The translations under genes and the position numbers were made by a program. Below are positions 1 through 11,272 of a stretch of 64,000 bases of DNA, piece after piece. The stretch is from Deinococcus radiotolerans (GTDB lineage Bacteria > Deinococcota > Deinococci > Deinococcales > Deinococcaceae). Below the pieces are notes generated by a model. It ran no database searches, had not been told where the DNA came from, and saw only the letters and a list, made by a program, of their open reading frames with translations. Each line of letters starts with the position of its first letter. The first letter of the stretch is position 1. The stretch spans positions 1 to 64,000 of the forward strand of contig NZ_BMPE01000007.1 in assembly GCF_014647435.1 (NCBI RefSeq), written 5' to 3'.

Positions 1-1049
1 CTCCAGTGTGCTCGTCCCTCTCTTCGAAAGGGTCAGATTCTGGAAGTCATCTCTGGAGCACTACCTCAAACGGCGTGACCTATCATCCTCATGCCAATGG
101 CTGGGCCGTCAGCAGGGAAGTGATGGAACGCTATGACCGCGATGGTCTCCTGTACTTCCCCAACGACCCAGGCGGCCGCCTTCGGCTGAAACGATATCTG
201 GATGAATCACTAGGCGAGAAGATTCAATCGTTATGGGATGACATTCCGCCACTCAGTGCCCATGCCTTGGAACGGTTGGGATACCCAACGCAGAAGCCAG
301 TTTCTTTACTCGAGCGTATTTTGTCCGCCAGTAGCAATCCGGGCGACGTCGTCTTGGATCCCTTCTGCGGCTGTGGCACAACGATCAGCGCTGCTGAAAA
401 ACTCGGACGTCAGTGGATCGGTATCGACAGCACACACTTGAGCGTCGGCCTGATCAAGGCGAGATTGAAACGCGACTTTGATCTGCTGCCCAAGCAGGAT
501 TACCAGGAGCACGGCACGCCGAGTGATCTGGCGGCCGCACAGTACTTCGCGGAGCAGGATCCATTCCAGTTCCAGTTCTGGATCGTGGGTGAGATCGGTG
601 CGCAGGCCTTTGGCGGGATGGGTGACAGCCGGAAGGGCAAGAAAGGGGGCGATACAGGGATCGACGGTCAGCTCTTCTTCCGGACACCAGACGGCGTCAA
701 GATTGAACGGGCCATCGTGAGCGTGAAGGCTGGGCGCAATCTGAATCCTGCAATGGTGCGCGATCTGCGAGGCACAGTGGAGCGGGAGAAGGCGGCAATC
801 GGCGTGCTGCTGCTGGCGCATGAACCGACACGTGGCATGCTGCAGGAGGCGGCAAGTGCAGGCGTGTACTCGTGGGGCGGTCGGGTTTACCCGAAGCTTC
901 AGCTTCTGACGGTAGCGCAGCTGCTCGCTGGTCAGCAGCCGGATTTACCGCGGGGCGTGGTGAACGTGAGCCTCGAACAAAAGCCCGCGAAGGCTTTGAC
1001 GGGCAAGCGGGCCAAAGACAAGGGGGCCTCCCCGCTGTTTGCTCCGTAG
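1..1049 (+). CDS. DNA methyltransferase with C-terminal Mrr-like nuclease domain (5' partial)
   Basis: The reading frame is open to the left edge, so the N-terminal part is missing. Numbering from the GTG at base 6, GYPTQKP (about residue 92) and DPFCGCGTT (about 118) are motifs X and I of an amino-methyltransferase of the circularly permuted (beta-like) class. The catalytic DPPY motif of that class lies further N-terminal, outside the window. From about residue 180 a second domain carries GIDG (D220) and SVK (K241), the spacing of a PD-(D/E)XK restriction-type fold, followed by a region rich in charged helices. The family role is modification of a specific DNA site, with the tail probably a nuclease or DNA-binding module. 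Whether it is a self-contained restriction-modification enzyme or a lone methyltransferase cannot be told without the upstream part. A terminator follows at 1101. Confidence 0.85.
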   Translation, partial: PVCSSLSSKGSDSGSHLWSTTSNGVTYHPHANGWAVSREVMERYDRDGLLYFPNDPGGRLRLKRYLDESLGEKIQSLWDDIPPLSAHALERLGYPTQKPVSLLERILSASSNPGDVVLDPFCGCGTTISAAEKLGRQWIGIDSTHLSVGLIKARLKRDFDLLPKQDYQEHGTPSDLAAAQYFAEQDPFQFQFWIVGEIGAQAFGGMGDSRKGKKGGDTGIDGQLFFRTPDGVKIERAIVSVKAGRNLNPAMVRDLRGTVEREKAAIGVLLLAHEPTRGMLQEAASAGVYSWGGRVYPKLQLLTVAQLLAGQQPDLPRGVVNVSLEQKPAKALTGKRAKDKGASPLFAP

Positions 1050-1100
1050 CTAACGCCAATCAGAACCTACCTGACCCAAGAGCAACGATGCTCTCAAACC

Positions 1101-1137
1101 GCCCCCACCCTGGCCTGCGCTGGGATGGGGGCATTTT
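1101..1137 (+). terminator. Rho-independent terminator after the methyltransferase
   Basis: A GCCCCCA-CCC arm pairs with GGGA-TGGGGGC and is followed directly by ATTTTTC. It lies 50 bases after the methyltransferase stop and just before the end of the convergent gene. Confidence 0.8.
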
Positions 1138-1485
1138 TCAGTTGGCGTGGATGATGCCAGATACCGGCAGTTCCCAGCCATTCAGAACCTTGGCAATCAG
1201 CAGAGGCGGACGCCCTTCCGGGTCACAGGGCCAGCCCTGACCCATCTCCATTCGGCCGCACAGGTCGTCCAGCAGGACGCGCGCATCGTCATCACCGTTC
1301 ACCTCAATGGCTTCGCGGGTAACCGTGGCCGCCCCACCACGGTGAGGGTGCTCGGTGCGTGCGACGAACACGAGCCGGTCGGGCCAGCCGGGTACGGTGC
1401 GCACCACGGCGGTCAACTTGATCTCGCTGGGCGCGCGCTCAGCAATGAGGCGATCACCGAGGGCCTGCAATTCATCCAGGATCAT
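1138..1485 (-). CDS. hypothetical protein (115 aa)
   Basis: I do not recognise this family. The frame has strong G/C in third positions on the minus strand, so it is a real gene rather than a shadow. The protein is small, soluble and acidic, with no signal peptide or membrane segment; it begins MILDELQALGDRL and ends in a hydrophobic stretch, LLIAKVLNGWELPVSG. I place the start at the ATG at 1485 because a TAATCT -10-like box ends 5 bases upstream, the leaderless pattern seen throughout the window. A TTG ten codons earlier is possible but lies upstream of that box. It ends against the terminator of the preceding gene. Confidence 0.6.
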   Translation of the reverse strand: MILDELQALGDRLIAERAPSEIKLTAVVRTVPGWPDRLVFVARTEHPHRGGAATVTREAIEVNGDDDARVLLDDLCGRMEMGQGWPCDPEGRPPLLIAKVLNGWELPVSGIIHAN

Positions 1486-1515
1486 GCGGCAGATTATCCC
1501 GCAGGCATTCTGCAA

Positions 1516-2019
1516 TCAACAGAACAAAGGTGGAACGGGTTTTTGTGATTCATGTGATGCTAGATCAAACACGTGAAACCACATGAGATGCCAGTTCCTC
1601 ATGTCTCCCCAGAAGGGCAGTGGCTCATCCGGCCACGCGTCGTCCCGCGCGGCCAGAAGTTCCAGCGTTCCGGTCCGCACCCGATTCAGCTCCTCCAGGT
1701 CATGCCGTAGGGGCCGCCCGCGCAGCTTCGCGTGGCCCTGTTCACCCAGATTCAGGCCGGGCCAGTGATGCGCCTCCAGCGCGCTGTCCGGATCGGCGTG
1801 TCCGTCACTGATCACCTGGTAGATCCGCTCCATGGCCGCCGTGTGCGCCAGCAGCATGCCCGCACTGTTCGCGTGTCCATCCGGAATGAGGTCCAGCTCC
1901 TCCACGTTCAGACCCTGTACCGCTTGCAACGTCGTCTCTCGCTTATACGTCATCATCCCGATCAGGCGGGCCATTATGCGGGTGAAACCGGAACGCTCGG
2001 AGATCGGGAGGGACGACAT
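1516..2019 (-). CDS. DinB-family protein
   Basis: The protein has the four-helix DinB/YfiT-like layout. Characteristic pieces are LIGMMTYKRETTLQAVQGL, then a first conserved histidine in HTAAMERIYQ, then a WHLMWFHVF segment with a second histidine. Members are metal-binding proteins often linked to stress or thiol-S-transfer chemistry; no substrate can be read here. The C-terminus is short and unusual: after FHVF the frame reads DLASHESQ and stops, whereas relatives normally continue through an E-x-x-H-R-G-Q-type helix. A small frameshift or terminal erosion is possible. The start is uncertain; the ATG at 2019 is used because the homologous region begins before the internal ATG at 1974. Confidence 0.65.
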   Translation of the reverse strand: MSSLPISERSGFTRIMARLIGMMTYKRETTLQAVQGLNVEELDLIPDGHANSAGMLLAHTAAMERIYQVISDGHADPDSALEAHHWPGLNLGEQGHAKLRGRPLRHDLEELNRVRTGTLELLAARDDAWPDEPLPFWGDMRNWHLMWFHVFDLASHESQKPVPPLFC

Positions 2020-2126
2020 GAGCGCAGGCGAAGCGGACGCGCTGTCCAACTCAGGCGGGTGTGAGCGGCTCCCGCGCCAGTCAGGCTGCTCCGGGCACTG
2101 GAAACGCGTCCCAGCTCTACCGGCGC

Positions 2127-2954
2127 TTACTTTAGTTCGTCAGCGAGGTTGAGCACTGCTTTTTTCAACGTGACGGCGCCGCCCCCGGCGGAGAGGACCT
2201 CGCCTGTGCTGCCGTCCACGATGCGGGCCACGGCTCGGGCGGCGCCACTGCCGTCGGGTTCCACGGTGATCTCCAGCCGCTGCCCGTGCCCGAGGCTGGT
2301 CGCGGCGGTGTTCAGGCACCAGTCGGCCCAGTTGATCTTCTCGGCCTGCGGGGCGTTCGCTTTCGCCTCCTGCTTCTCGCGGTACGCCTGGGTCTTCTGG
2401 TCTACGTGCGTGCGGATGACTTCGAAGCGTTCGGGGTTGGTCAGGGTGTCGAAGGGCACCTCGTCTCCACTGTCCGGGTGGTGGACCAGCGCGTCGGGCT
2501 GCATCTTCTTGACAACGCTGGCCATGATGCGCACCTCGGCGGCGGGCACGTCCCAGGGCACGTCGTCCTCGGTGTCGGGCTGAGGATCGGGCGCGGCGGC
2601 CTCGACCAGCCGGGCGATGACGCGCTGCTGCTCGGGTTCCAGGTCGGTGATGACCTTCGCGGCGGCGCGGTACGAGCGGGCCTGCGCCTCGTTCTTCGCC
2701 TGGATGCCCAGTGGATCGAGGACTTTCGCCACGTCGGACGCGTCGATCAGGCGGCTGGCCTGTGGGGGCGTGAAGCCCCAGCGGTCCTGGAGGTACGCTT
2801 CGAAGGACTCGTACGAGGCGCGGTAGAACTCGTTGTCGCGGATCTCGCTGAGGGCCTGTCCGGTGCGGCGGAAGTCGCGCAGGCCGTCGCGGACCGTCTG
2901 TTCCAGCGCGGAGAGGCGGGCGGACTCGTGTGGGGCGAGGGAGGCGTTGGTCAC
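2127..2954 (-). CDS. conserved hypothetical protein, helical DNA-binding-like
   Basis: The 275-residue protein has an N-terminal helical region, [20 protein letters not shown], followed by [20 protein letters not shown]. This resembles the helix-turn-helix-like module of phage and plasmid proteins of the 'effort to enter, sterile-alpha-like' kind in which a short ERWG.S..QA.RLI segment recurs. The middle is acidic and proline-rich (residues about 105-135) and the C-terminal part is a compact alpha/beta region. I chose the GTG at 2954 because a CATACT -10 box lies 6 bases upstream with a CGGACA -35 at 18 bases spacing. Longer upstream frames would begin inside or before this promoter. It is divergent from acnA. 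The function is unknown; a role in chromosome or plasmid biology is inference only. Confidence 0.65.
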   Translation of the reverse strand: MTNASLAPHESARLSALEQTVRDGLRDFRRTGQALSEIRDNEFYRASYESFEAYLQDRWGFTPPQASRLIDASDVAKVLDPLGIQAKNEAQARSYRAAAKVITDLEPEQQRVIARLVEAAAPDPQPDTEDDVPWDVPAAEVRIMASVVKKMQPDALVHHPDSGDEVPFDTLTNPERFEVIRTHVDQKTQAYREKQEAKANAPQAEKINWADWCLNTAATSLGHGQRLEITVEPDGSGAARAVARIVDGSTGEVLSAGGGAVTLKKAVLNLADELK

Positions 2955-2960
2955 GTCCAG

Positions 2961-2990
2961 AGTATGCGCGAGGGCGGATGTAACTGTCCG
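2961..2990 (-). promoter_or_regulatory. promoter of the 2127-2954 gene
   Basis: Read on the minus strand this is CGGACA, an 18-base spacer, then CATACT, ending 6 bases before the GTG start. The rest of the 2955-3132 gap to acnA holds a TATGAT box at about 3089 that may serve acnA, but no good -35 goes with it. Confidence 0.55.
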
Positions 2991-3132
2991 TGGCCCCTGG
3001 AACATCCAGCTTTCTGTTGTCCCTGGCGGGGTTACGTGATCCTGTTTTCGTGACTGCTCCGGTAACGCCCGCCCACACGCTGACGACATATGATGGAAGG
3101 ACCGCCCCCTGGGGGCAAGGAGGAAACCAATC

Positions 3133-5844
<2,712 letters not shown>

Positions 5845-5859
5845 GGCTGACAGCCTGAA

Positions 5860-5901
5860 CTGAAGGGCCCCCACCCGGGACACTGGGTGGGGGCCCTTCA
5901 G
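5860..5901 (+). terminator. terminator of acnA
   Basis: A 17-base-pair perfect stem, CTGAAGGGCCCCCACCC paired with its complement across an 8-base loop, lies 15 bases after the acnA stop. It lacks a clear T-tract, which is common in this GC-rich window. Confidence 0.8.
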
Positions 5902-5972
5902 GTGACGGCATCTGACGGCGCTTCACCGGAATGACCTTAAAACAGATCTTCCCGGGCCGCCGCTGCATAAGA

Positions 5973-6000
5973 AAGGGCCTATCCAGCTGGACAGGCCCTT
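5973..6000 (-). terminator. terminator of the 6016-6939 gene
   Basis: On the minus strand AAGGGCCTGTCC pairs with GGATAGGCCCTT and runs into CTTATG. It follows the stop of the membrane protein gene and faces the acnA terminator. Confidence 0.7.
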
Positions 6001-6015
6001 CAGGGTAAACGGTGC

Positions 6016-6939
6016 TTAGCGGCGGGCGGTGGTGCGGCTGGTGGCGGCGCTGCGGGCGCCCATCACGCTGGCCCCCAGGGTCAGGCCGGCGGCGAGCAGC
6101 CAGGCCCAGCCGGTGGTGCTGGCGGCGGTGCGGGCGGTGCGTTCGGTGGCGGCGGCGATCTGCTGGGCCTGCTTCTCGAGGCGGTCCACCTCGCCGGTCA
6201 CGACCGTGCGGACTTCCTGCGCCTGCGCTTCGCTCAGGCCCTGTCGCTGCAGGCGGGTCACGAACTGCTCACCGGTCAGGGCGTTCTTGATGGCGGTCAC
6301 GCGCGCCCCGGCGAAGTCGGTGATGTTGCTCAGGTCCTGCTGGCCCAGGTCGTACTGCGCGCGGCGGAAGATGCCGGTCACGACGTTGCTGGTGGCCTGC
6401 ACCTGCTGCTCGTTCAGCTGGGCGTTGTTGTCGGCGATCAGGTTCACGATGTCCTGCTCGTTGATGCCGCTCACGAAGTCCTGCACGCCGCCGTTCTGGG
6501 CGGTGGCGGTCCCGGCGGCGGCCGTGGCGGTCGCGCCGGCCCCCAGGATGTTGCTGGCGGCGGTGGTGGCGCTGCCCAGCAGGCGGCTGGCGCTGTTGAA
6601 GGCGAAGACGGTGCTGAGCAGGATGATCATGCCCGCCGTGACCAGCCCGGTCAGAGTGGCGTCGTCGTGGGTCATGGCGGCGATGCCGTCGTCGTTGCGG
6701 GTGGCGGGGGCGGCGGCGCGCACGGCGGTCAGGCCTGCCACGTAGGCGCCGACCAGGGCGGCGATGCCGGACCAGATGGCCGCGGCGATGCCGACGCCGG
6801 ACAGGGTCAGGCCAGTCAGGGCGGTGATCACCGTGCCAAGGGCGATCAGGGTGAAGGTAGTCACGAGGCCCATGACCATCCCGGCGAAGACACCCCTCCA
6901 GGAGAGGCGGTGGGACAGACGATCTGCGTTCAGAGTCAT
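6016..6939 (-). CDS. multi-pass membrane protein, PhnA-like annotation class
   Basis: The 307-residue protein has two N-terminal hydrophobic segments (about residues 15-40 and 48-75). A third lies near 97-118 and a last one near 277-297. Between them is an Ala/Gln-rich segment (about 160-270) that should be helical and probably coiled. The N-terminal [13 protein letters not shown] resembles proteins often annotated PhnA-like, but no enzymatic motif is visible and that name carries no function. The ATG at 6939 has a TAGGAT box 7 bases upstream, suggesting leaderless transcription. It stands alone between two terminators or spacers. Confidence 0.6.
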   Translation of the reverse strand: MTLNADRLSHRLSWRGVFAGMVMGLVTTFTLIALGTVITALTGLTLSGVGIAAAIWSGIAALVGAYVAGLTAVRAAAPATRNDDGIAAMTHDDATLTGLVTAGMIILLSTVFAFNSASRLLGSATTAASNILGAGATATAAAGTATAQNGGVQDFVSGINEQDIVNLIADNNAQLNEQQVQATSNVVTGIFRRAQYDLGQQDLSNITDFAGARVTAIKNALTGEQFVTRLQRQGLSEAQAQEVRTVVTGEVDRLEKQAQQIAAATERTARTAASTTGWAWLLAAGLTLGASVMGARSAATSRTTARR

Positions 6940-7244
6940 GCTGACGATCCTAGAAAGATCTCAGAACGGGTCGCGCTTTCCGGAAGCTTGCCCCAAAAGG
7001 CCGTGAATGGTAGGTCAAGGGTCAGGGCAGTCCCCTATACCAGCCAGGGTGGAAACCCGAGCCGCTAAAGACAGATAAGGGTTTGACAGGGTGTGCGTGG
7101 TGACTGGCGCCGCTACCGGTAGGCGATTGAACGGCCTCCAGTCATCTGCACCTCTGCTGTAACGCTGCTATGCGCCCCTCGCCGAGGGGACGAACGGTGA
7201 CTCGGACTGGCCGGTCAGAGGGCGCCGCGCGCTATGGTGCCTTC
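6940..7244. other. intergenic region with palindrome and small hairpin, no gene seen
   Basis: This gap of about 300 bases has no convincing frame. It contains a perfect 10-base palindrome, CTACCGGTAG (7113-7122), a TTGACA at 7083 without a matching -10, and a small hairpin CCCCTC-GCC-GAGGGG (7175-7189). A TATGGT box at 7234-7239 just before the HNH gene is its probable leaderless promoter. Confidence 0.4.
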
Positions 7245-7577
7245 ATGGGCCGTAAGGAACGCGAACAGGCAAGCTGGGTTGAGGATACGCAGGTCGAGCC
7301 GCTGGACACTTGTGTCCTCTGCGGACGCGAGGGCGACATGACCGACCATCACCTCGTCCCGAAATCACAGGGTCGGCGCCAGGGTGTCCGCCTGGGCGAT
7401 ATTCCCACCGTGAAGATGTGTGCCGCCTGCCAGGGCTTTCTGGTCAAGACGTTTACCAACGCGCAACTGGCGAACGAACTGAATACGGTGGACACCATCC
7501 GGGAGCGGGAGGAAGTGCAGAAGTTCGTAAAGTGGGTGCAGAAACAGCCCCTGTCCCGTGGCGTGCGCGTCCACTGA
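7245..7577 (+). CDS. small HNH-motif protein
   Basis: The 110-residue protein has CVLCG, then DHHLVPKSQG, then MCAACQGFL. These are the two CxxC knuckles and the central histidine pair of a compact HNH/Zn-finger nuclease fold. The C-terminal half is helical and basic. The family may nick DNA or may only be a structural zinc protein; a third catalytic His/Asn is not obvious. I chose the ATG at 7245 because the homologous part begins there and TATGGT ends 5-6 bases upstream. The frame extends upstream to 7170 but that stretch reads as non-coding. Confidence 0.75.
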   Translation: MGRKEREQASWVEDTQVEPLDTCVLCGREGDMTDHHLVPKSQGRRQGVRLGDIPTVKMCAACQGFLVKTFTNAQLANELNTVDTIREREEVQKFVKWVQKQPLSRGVRVH

Positions 7578-7739
7578 ACGGGCATCCTCGGCCTACGTAC
7601 GGCGATCTACAGCAGCGCCCGTCAGGCATGCACCTCCAGGGCGTCGGGCTGATCGAGTGTTCACCCCGATAGCTGCCTCTCTGCCGTTCATGGATGATCA
7701 CTTCAGGTACCCGTCATACTGTTCTGCGTACGCTGACGT

Positions 7740-9077
7740 ATGCGCGTTCTCCTTCCAGTTCTGACGCTCACCTGCCTCCTGGCTGCCTGCAGCAGCGGGA
7801 ACGGCACGGGCGGCGGAACGACCACCCCTCCACCCACGACCACTATCTGTACGCAGAGCGCCGCGATGGCCCCTCAGGTCGCCTCGCCGCCCACCGCCAC
7901 CGTCACTTGGACGCCAGGCGAAGCGGACTGGAGCAGGCCGCACGTGCCCGGACGTGTCCTCGTGAGCAGCGTCCCTGGAGGATCGCAACTCTCCACCCTG
8001 GGTGTGCAGGCGCAGGCAGTCGCACCTGGCCTAGCCGTTGTCACAGCACCCGCCGGGCAGGAGGCTGCCCTGGCCAGTCGCCTCCACGCTCAGGGTGCTC
8101 AGGTGCAACCGGACTACCTGTATCAGTCGCTTGCCACGCCAAATGATCCGGGCGTCCCCGGGAACGTCGGCGTGCCGATCGGTGGCGCCCGATACGTCCA
8201 GACGTACCTGACGCGAGTGAAAGCCCCAGACGCGTGGGCTTTCCTCCAGAGCTGCGGGAAGCAGCCTGAGGCAGCCAGCACTGCCGTGCTCGACTCCCTC
8301 GTGAACACCTCCCATCCGGACCTTCAGAGCCGCCTCGGTACGGCCCGCTCCTACCTGAACGGCACACCGTCCGACACGAGTGGGCACGGCACAGCCACCA
8401 CAGGTGAAATCGCCGCGACAACGAACAACAGCCAGGGACTGGCCGGCATGACCTGGAGCGGCGCCGTTCTCCCCATGGAAGTCATCGGGCAGACCGGGGC
8501 CTCCACGACCACCATCACGCAGGCCGTGAATGACGCAGTGAAACTGGGCGTGAAAGTCCTGAACATGAGCCTGGGCGCCGCCATCACGACCGCCAGCGAC
8601 CCTGACCCGGCCCTCTCCAGCGCATTGACCACCGCTGCTAAAAGCGTGGTCATCGTGGCCGCCGCAGGCAACGAACCAGGAAAGGGCCTGTTCTACCCCG
8701 CCAGCCACCCGGACGTCATTGCCGTCGGCGCAGCCGGAGCTGACGACGCCCCCACCTGCTACAGCGCCCAGCCCAGCGCCGCACAACCTGGATCCGACAC
8801 GCACTACATGCTCGCCCCAGGCGGCACGGGCGCGTGTGCCGGGGCCATGAACGCCACGCAGATGCTGCTCCTGAATCAGGCCGGTGGGTACACCCTGGAA
8901 GCCGGAACCAGCTTCGCCGCGCCGCTCGTGTCCGGCGCCGCAGCCCTCATGCGCGCCGCCAACCCCAACCTGAGTGCCGCAACGACACGTGACATCCTGC
9001 TCACCAGCGCCCGGAAGACCAATAGTGGAACTCGTTTCCTTGACGTCAACGCTGCCGTGAGGGCCGCCACCCGCTGA
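7740..9077 (+). CDS. S8 family serine peptidase, predicted lipoprotein
   Basis: The N-terminus is a lipoprotein signal peptide ending in LLAAC with Cys17, followed by a Gly/Thr/Pro linker, so the enzyme is probably anchored outside the cytoplasm. A prodomain-like region (about 60-130, RVLVSSVPGGSQL to VQPDYLYQ) precedes the subtilisin fold. The catalytic triad reads Asp185 in VLDSLVN, His216 in SGHGTA and Ser391 in GTSFAAPLVSG, with the oxyanion Asn in AAAGNEP. The Asp motif is DSL rather than the usual DTG. A TACGCT box lies 5 bases before the ATG. The gene is monocistronic, with a terminator at 9169. It would digest extracellular or envelope peptides; the substrate is unknown. Confidence 0.9.
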   Translation: MRVLLPVLTLTCLLAACSSGNGTGGGTTTPPPTTTICTQSAAMAPQVASPPTATVTWTPGEADWSRPHVPGRVLVSSVPGGSQLSTLGVQAQAVAPGLAVVTAPAGQEAALASRLHAQGAQVQPDYLYQSLATPNDPGVPGNVGVPIGGARYVQTYLTRVKAPDAWAFLQSCGKQPEAASTAVLDSLVNTSHPDLQSRLGTARSYLNGTPSDTSGHGTATTGEIAATTNNSQGLAGMTWSGAVLPMEVIGQTGASTTTITQAVNDAVKLGVKVLNMSLGAAITTASDPDPALSSALTTAAKSVVIVAAAGNEPGKGLFYPASHPDVIAVGAAGADDAPTCYSAQPSAAQPGSDTHYMLAPGGTGACAGAMNATQMLLLNQAGGYTLEAGTSFAAPLVSGAAALMRAANPNLSAATTRDILLTSARKTNSGTRFLDVNAAVRAATR

Positions 9078-9168
9078 GACACCGCAACTGTGGTCGGCAC
9101 CTGGATAAAATGACGAACCTTGTCTCTGTGTGAGCGAAAACGAGTGATCGCGCAAATATTCACATCTG

Positions 9169-9203
9169 ACGCCCTTCCTCAAATTGTTGAAGGGCGTATA
9201 TTA
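9169..9203 (+). terminator. terminator of the lipoprotein subtilase
   Basis: ACGCCCTTC pairs perfectly with GAAGGGCGT across an 11-base loop and is followed by ATATTATT. The next 85 bases up to the pilC terminator are AT-rich and hold no frame. Confidence 0.75.
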
Positions 9204-9286
9204 TTCATACTTGATTAGACTCCGAAGATTAAGCTGGTTTATCAAAGGGATTTCCATTTAAAAAAGAGTTCGGAAAACGGATATGG

Positions 9287-9313
9287 AAAAGAGCCTCTCA
9301 GAGTGAGAGGCTT
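9287..9313 (-). terminator. terminator of pilC
   Basis: On the minus strand AGCCTCTCA pairs with TGAGAGGCT around a 3-base loop and runs into CTTTTCC, a standard intrinsic terminator 22 bases after the pilC stop. Confidence 0.85.
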
Positions 9314-9334
9314 CGTGCTTGGGTTGTGTCGGAA

Positions 9335-10555
9335 TTACTGGCTGAGCTGACCGATGATGGCGAACATGGGGAGGAACATGCCGGCGACGATCGTTCCGAC
9401 GATACCGCCCAGGAAGACGATCATCAGCGGTTCGATTGCGGCGGTCATGCTGTCAACTGCTTCGTCCACTTCACGGTCGTAGAAATCGGCGACTTTGTTC
9501 AGCATGTCATCCAGCGAGCCGGTTTCTTCGCCGATGCTGATCATGCTGACCACCATGGGCGGGAAGACCTTGCTTGTGGCGAGGCTGCTGCTCATCTGCT
9601 CACCGACCATCACGACGCTCTTGGCGTTCTCGATGCTGTCCTCGACGATGGCGTTGTTCGCGGTGCCTTTCGTGATCTCGAGGCTCTCGATGATGTTCAC
9701 GCCGCTGCTGATCAGCAGACCGAACGTGCGGGCGAAGGAGGAGATCGCGCTTTTCTGAATGAGGTTCCCCAAAATTGGGGTCTTCAGTTTGATGTCATCA
9801 ATGACGACTCGACCCTTGGGCGTCTTATAGTACCAGCGGTACAGGAAGGTCAAGCCGACGATGATGGCGACCAGAATCAGGATCTGGTGTTGCAGGAACG
9901 AGGAGACGGCCATCAGCATCTTGGTGATGAAGGGCAGAGGCGCATTCAGCTGTGAAAGGATGTTCGCGAACTGCGGCACGATGGTCGTGAGCAGGAAATA
10001 AGTGATGAGAACCGCGAACGTAAGCACGACGGCCGGGTAGGTGAGGGCACTCTTGATCTTGCCGCGCAGCGCGAGTTCTTTTTCTTGGAAGGCAGCGACA
10101 CGCTCCAGAACGGAGTCAAGGGTGCCGCTGGTTTCCCCGGCGCGGACAAGGTTCAGGTAGAGTCGGTCGAAGATCTTGGGGTGCTTGGCGATGGCGTCAC
10201 TGAGGGGCGTGCCCGCCTCGATCTCGCTGCGCATCTCCTTGACGACACCCTGGAAGCCTTTGTGTTCAATCTGGCGTTGCAGGATCGCCAGGGACTGGAC
10301 GAGGGGCACCCCGGCGTTGATCAGCGTGGCGAGCTGCTTGCTGAAAATGGCGACCTGCTTGAGGCCCGGGGGGCGGTTGTCGAGGAAGGGAATCTTGACG
10401 TCGGCGTTCAGGCCCGCTTTGGGCGGTTTGATCTCGACGATCATCAGGCCCTTGGAGCGCAGGGCGTCCCGGACCTGGTTGGCCGTCTCGGCTTCCATCT
10501 GGGATTTCAGCACCTTGCCGGAGCGGTCACGCACTCGGTATTCAAAGACGGGCAT
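9335..10555 (-). CDS. pilC: type II secretion / type IV pilus inner-membrane protein PilC (GspF family)
   Basis: This 406-residue protein is the polytopic platform of the type IV pilus or secretion machine. It begins MPVFEYRVRDRSGKV, the typical start of the family. Two homologous T2SSF domains follow, near residues 70-195 (FSKQLATLINAGVPLVQSL) and 275-397 (FARTFGLLISSGVNIIESL). Three transmembrane helices lie at about 170-195, 220-245 and 375-400. PilC binds the PilB/PilT ATPases; neither is in the window, so this copy is detached from the rest of the operon. A TATACT box ends 7 bases before the ATG, indicating a leaderless transcript. It is divergent from tsaC. Confidence 0.93.
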   Translation of the reverse strand: MPVFEYRVRDRSGKVLKSQMEAETANQVRDALRSKGLMIVEIKPPKAGLNADVKIPFLDNRPPGLKQVAIFSKQLATLINAGVPLVQSLAILQRQIEHKGFQGVVKEMRSEIEAGTPLSDAIAKHPKIFDRLYLNLVRAGETSGTLDSVLERVAAFQEKELALRGKIKSALTYPAVVLTFAVLITYFLLTTIVPQFANILSQLNAPLPFITKMLMAVSSFLQHQILILVAIIVGLTFLYRWYYKTPKGRVVIDDIKLKTPILGNLIQKSAISSFARTFGLLISSGVNIIESLEITKGTANNAIVEDSIENAKSVVMVGEQMSSSLATSKVFPPMVVSMISIGEETGSLDDMLNKVADFYDREVDEAVDSMTAAIEPLMIVFLGGIVGTIVAGMFLPMFAIIGQLSQ

Positions 10556-10636
10556 GGGTCTCAGTATAGACTGCGGTTCTTGCGGTGGTATTACGGGTTC
10601 GGGGGGGTGCGCTGGACTTCGGGAGCCAGGGAAGGC

Positions 10637-11272
10637 ATGATGGACAGCTTGACGAGAAAATTGTTACAGATCGCGCCGGGGGAGCCGTGGGTGTCCTGGC
10701 TGAACCGCGCTGAAGAGGTGCTGCGTGCTGGCGGCGTGGTGGCCTATCCCAGTGAGACGGTATGGGGTCTGGCCGCTCTGCCCGACGTGCAGGGCGTACA
10801 GCGGCTGTTCGAGGTGAAGGGGCGCAGCGAGTCGAAGCCGGTGCAGGCGTCGTTCCTGAACCTGAGTGTGGCGCGCCCGTTCGTGGAGGCTGCGGACACG
10901 TTCGAGCGGCTGACGGTGTTTCTGCCGGGGCCGCTGACGATCGTGACGCCCGCCTCGGCGGCCTGCCCGGTGACGCTCGCGCCGGGTGGGCGGGTGGGGG
11001 TGCGGGTGCCGGATCATCCGGTCGCGCTGGCCCTGCTGGAGCGAATGGGGGGCGTCCTGGCGACGACCAGCTGCAACCGCAGTGGGGCGCCTGCGGCCCT
11101 GAGCGCGGTGGAGGCGCAGCAGCTGGGTCTTGCGGATCTGGTGGTGCCGGACGGTGGGGTGAGGGCGCTGGGGCTGCCCAGCACGGTCCTGGACCTTGCC
11201 GCGCGGCGGGTGCTGCGCAAGGGTGCCATTCCGGCGGCCCAGATCATGGCCGTGCTGGAGGGAGCGCCGTGA
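10637..11272 (+). CDS. tsaC: threonylcarbamoyl-AMP synthase (Sua5/YciO/YrdC)
   Basis: The 211-residue protein has the YrdC fold: GGVVAYPSETVWGLAALP, then VKGRSESKPVQ, then the FLPGPLTIVTPA and GRVGVRVPDHP segments. It makes threonylcarbamoyl-AMP for the t6A modification at position 37 of ANN-decoding tRNAs. The ATG at 10637 has a GGGAAGG ribosome site close upstream, and a second ATG follows directly. Its stop overlaps the scpB start by four bases (GTGA), so the two are translationally coupled. It lacks the C-terminal Sua5 domain, so it is the short TsaC form. Confidence 0.9.
   Translation: MMDSLTRKLLQIAPGEPWVSWLNRAEEVLRAGGVVAYPSETVWGLAALPDVQGVQRLFEVKGRSESKPVQASFLNLSVARPFVEAADTFERLTVFLPGPLTIVTPASAACPVTLAPGGRVGVRVPDHPVALALLERMGGVLATTSCNRSGAPAALSAVEAQQLGLADLVVPDGGVRALGLPSTVLDLAARRVLRKGAIPAAQIMAVLEGAP

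Noticed and set aside
1147..1548. A plus-strand frame of 133 codons opposite the gene at 1138-1485
   Set aside because: Third-position G/C bias favours the minus-strand frame, which also has an upstream -10 box.
7083..7122. TTGACA plus the CTACCGGTAG palindrome as a full promoter
   Set aside because: No -10 lies 16-19 bases after TTGACA, and the HNH gene has a closer TATGGT box.
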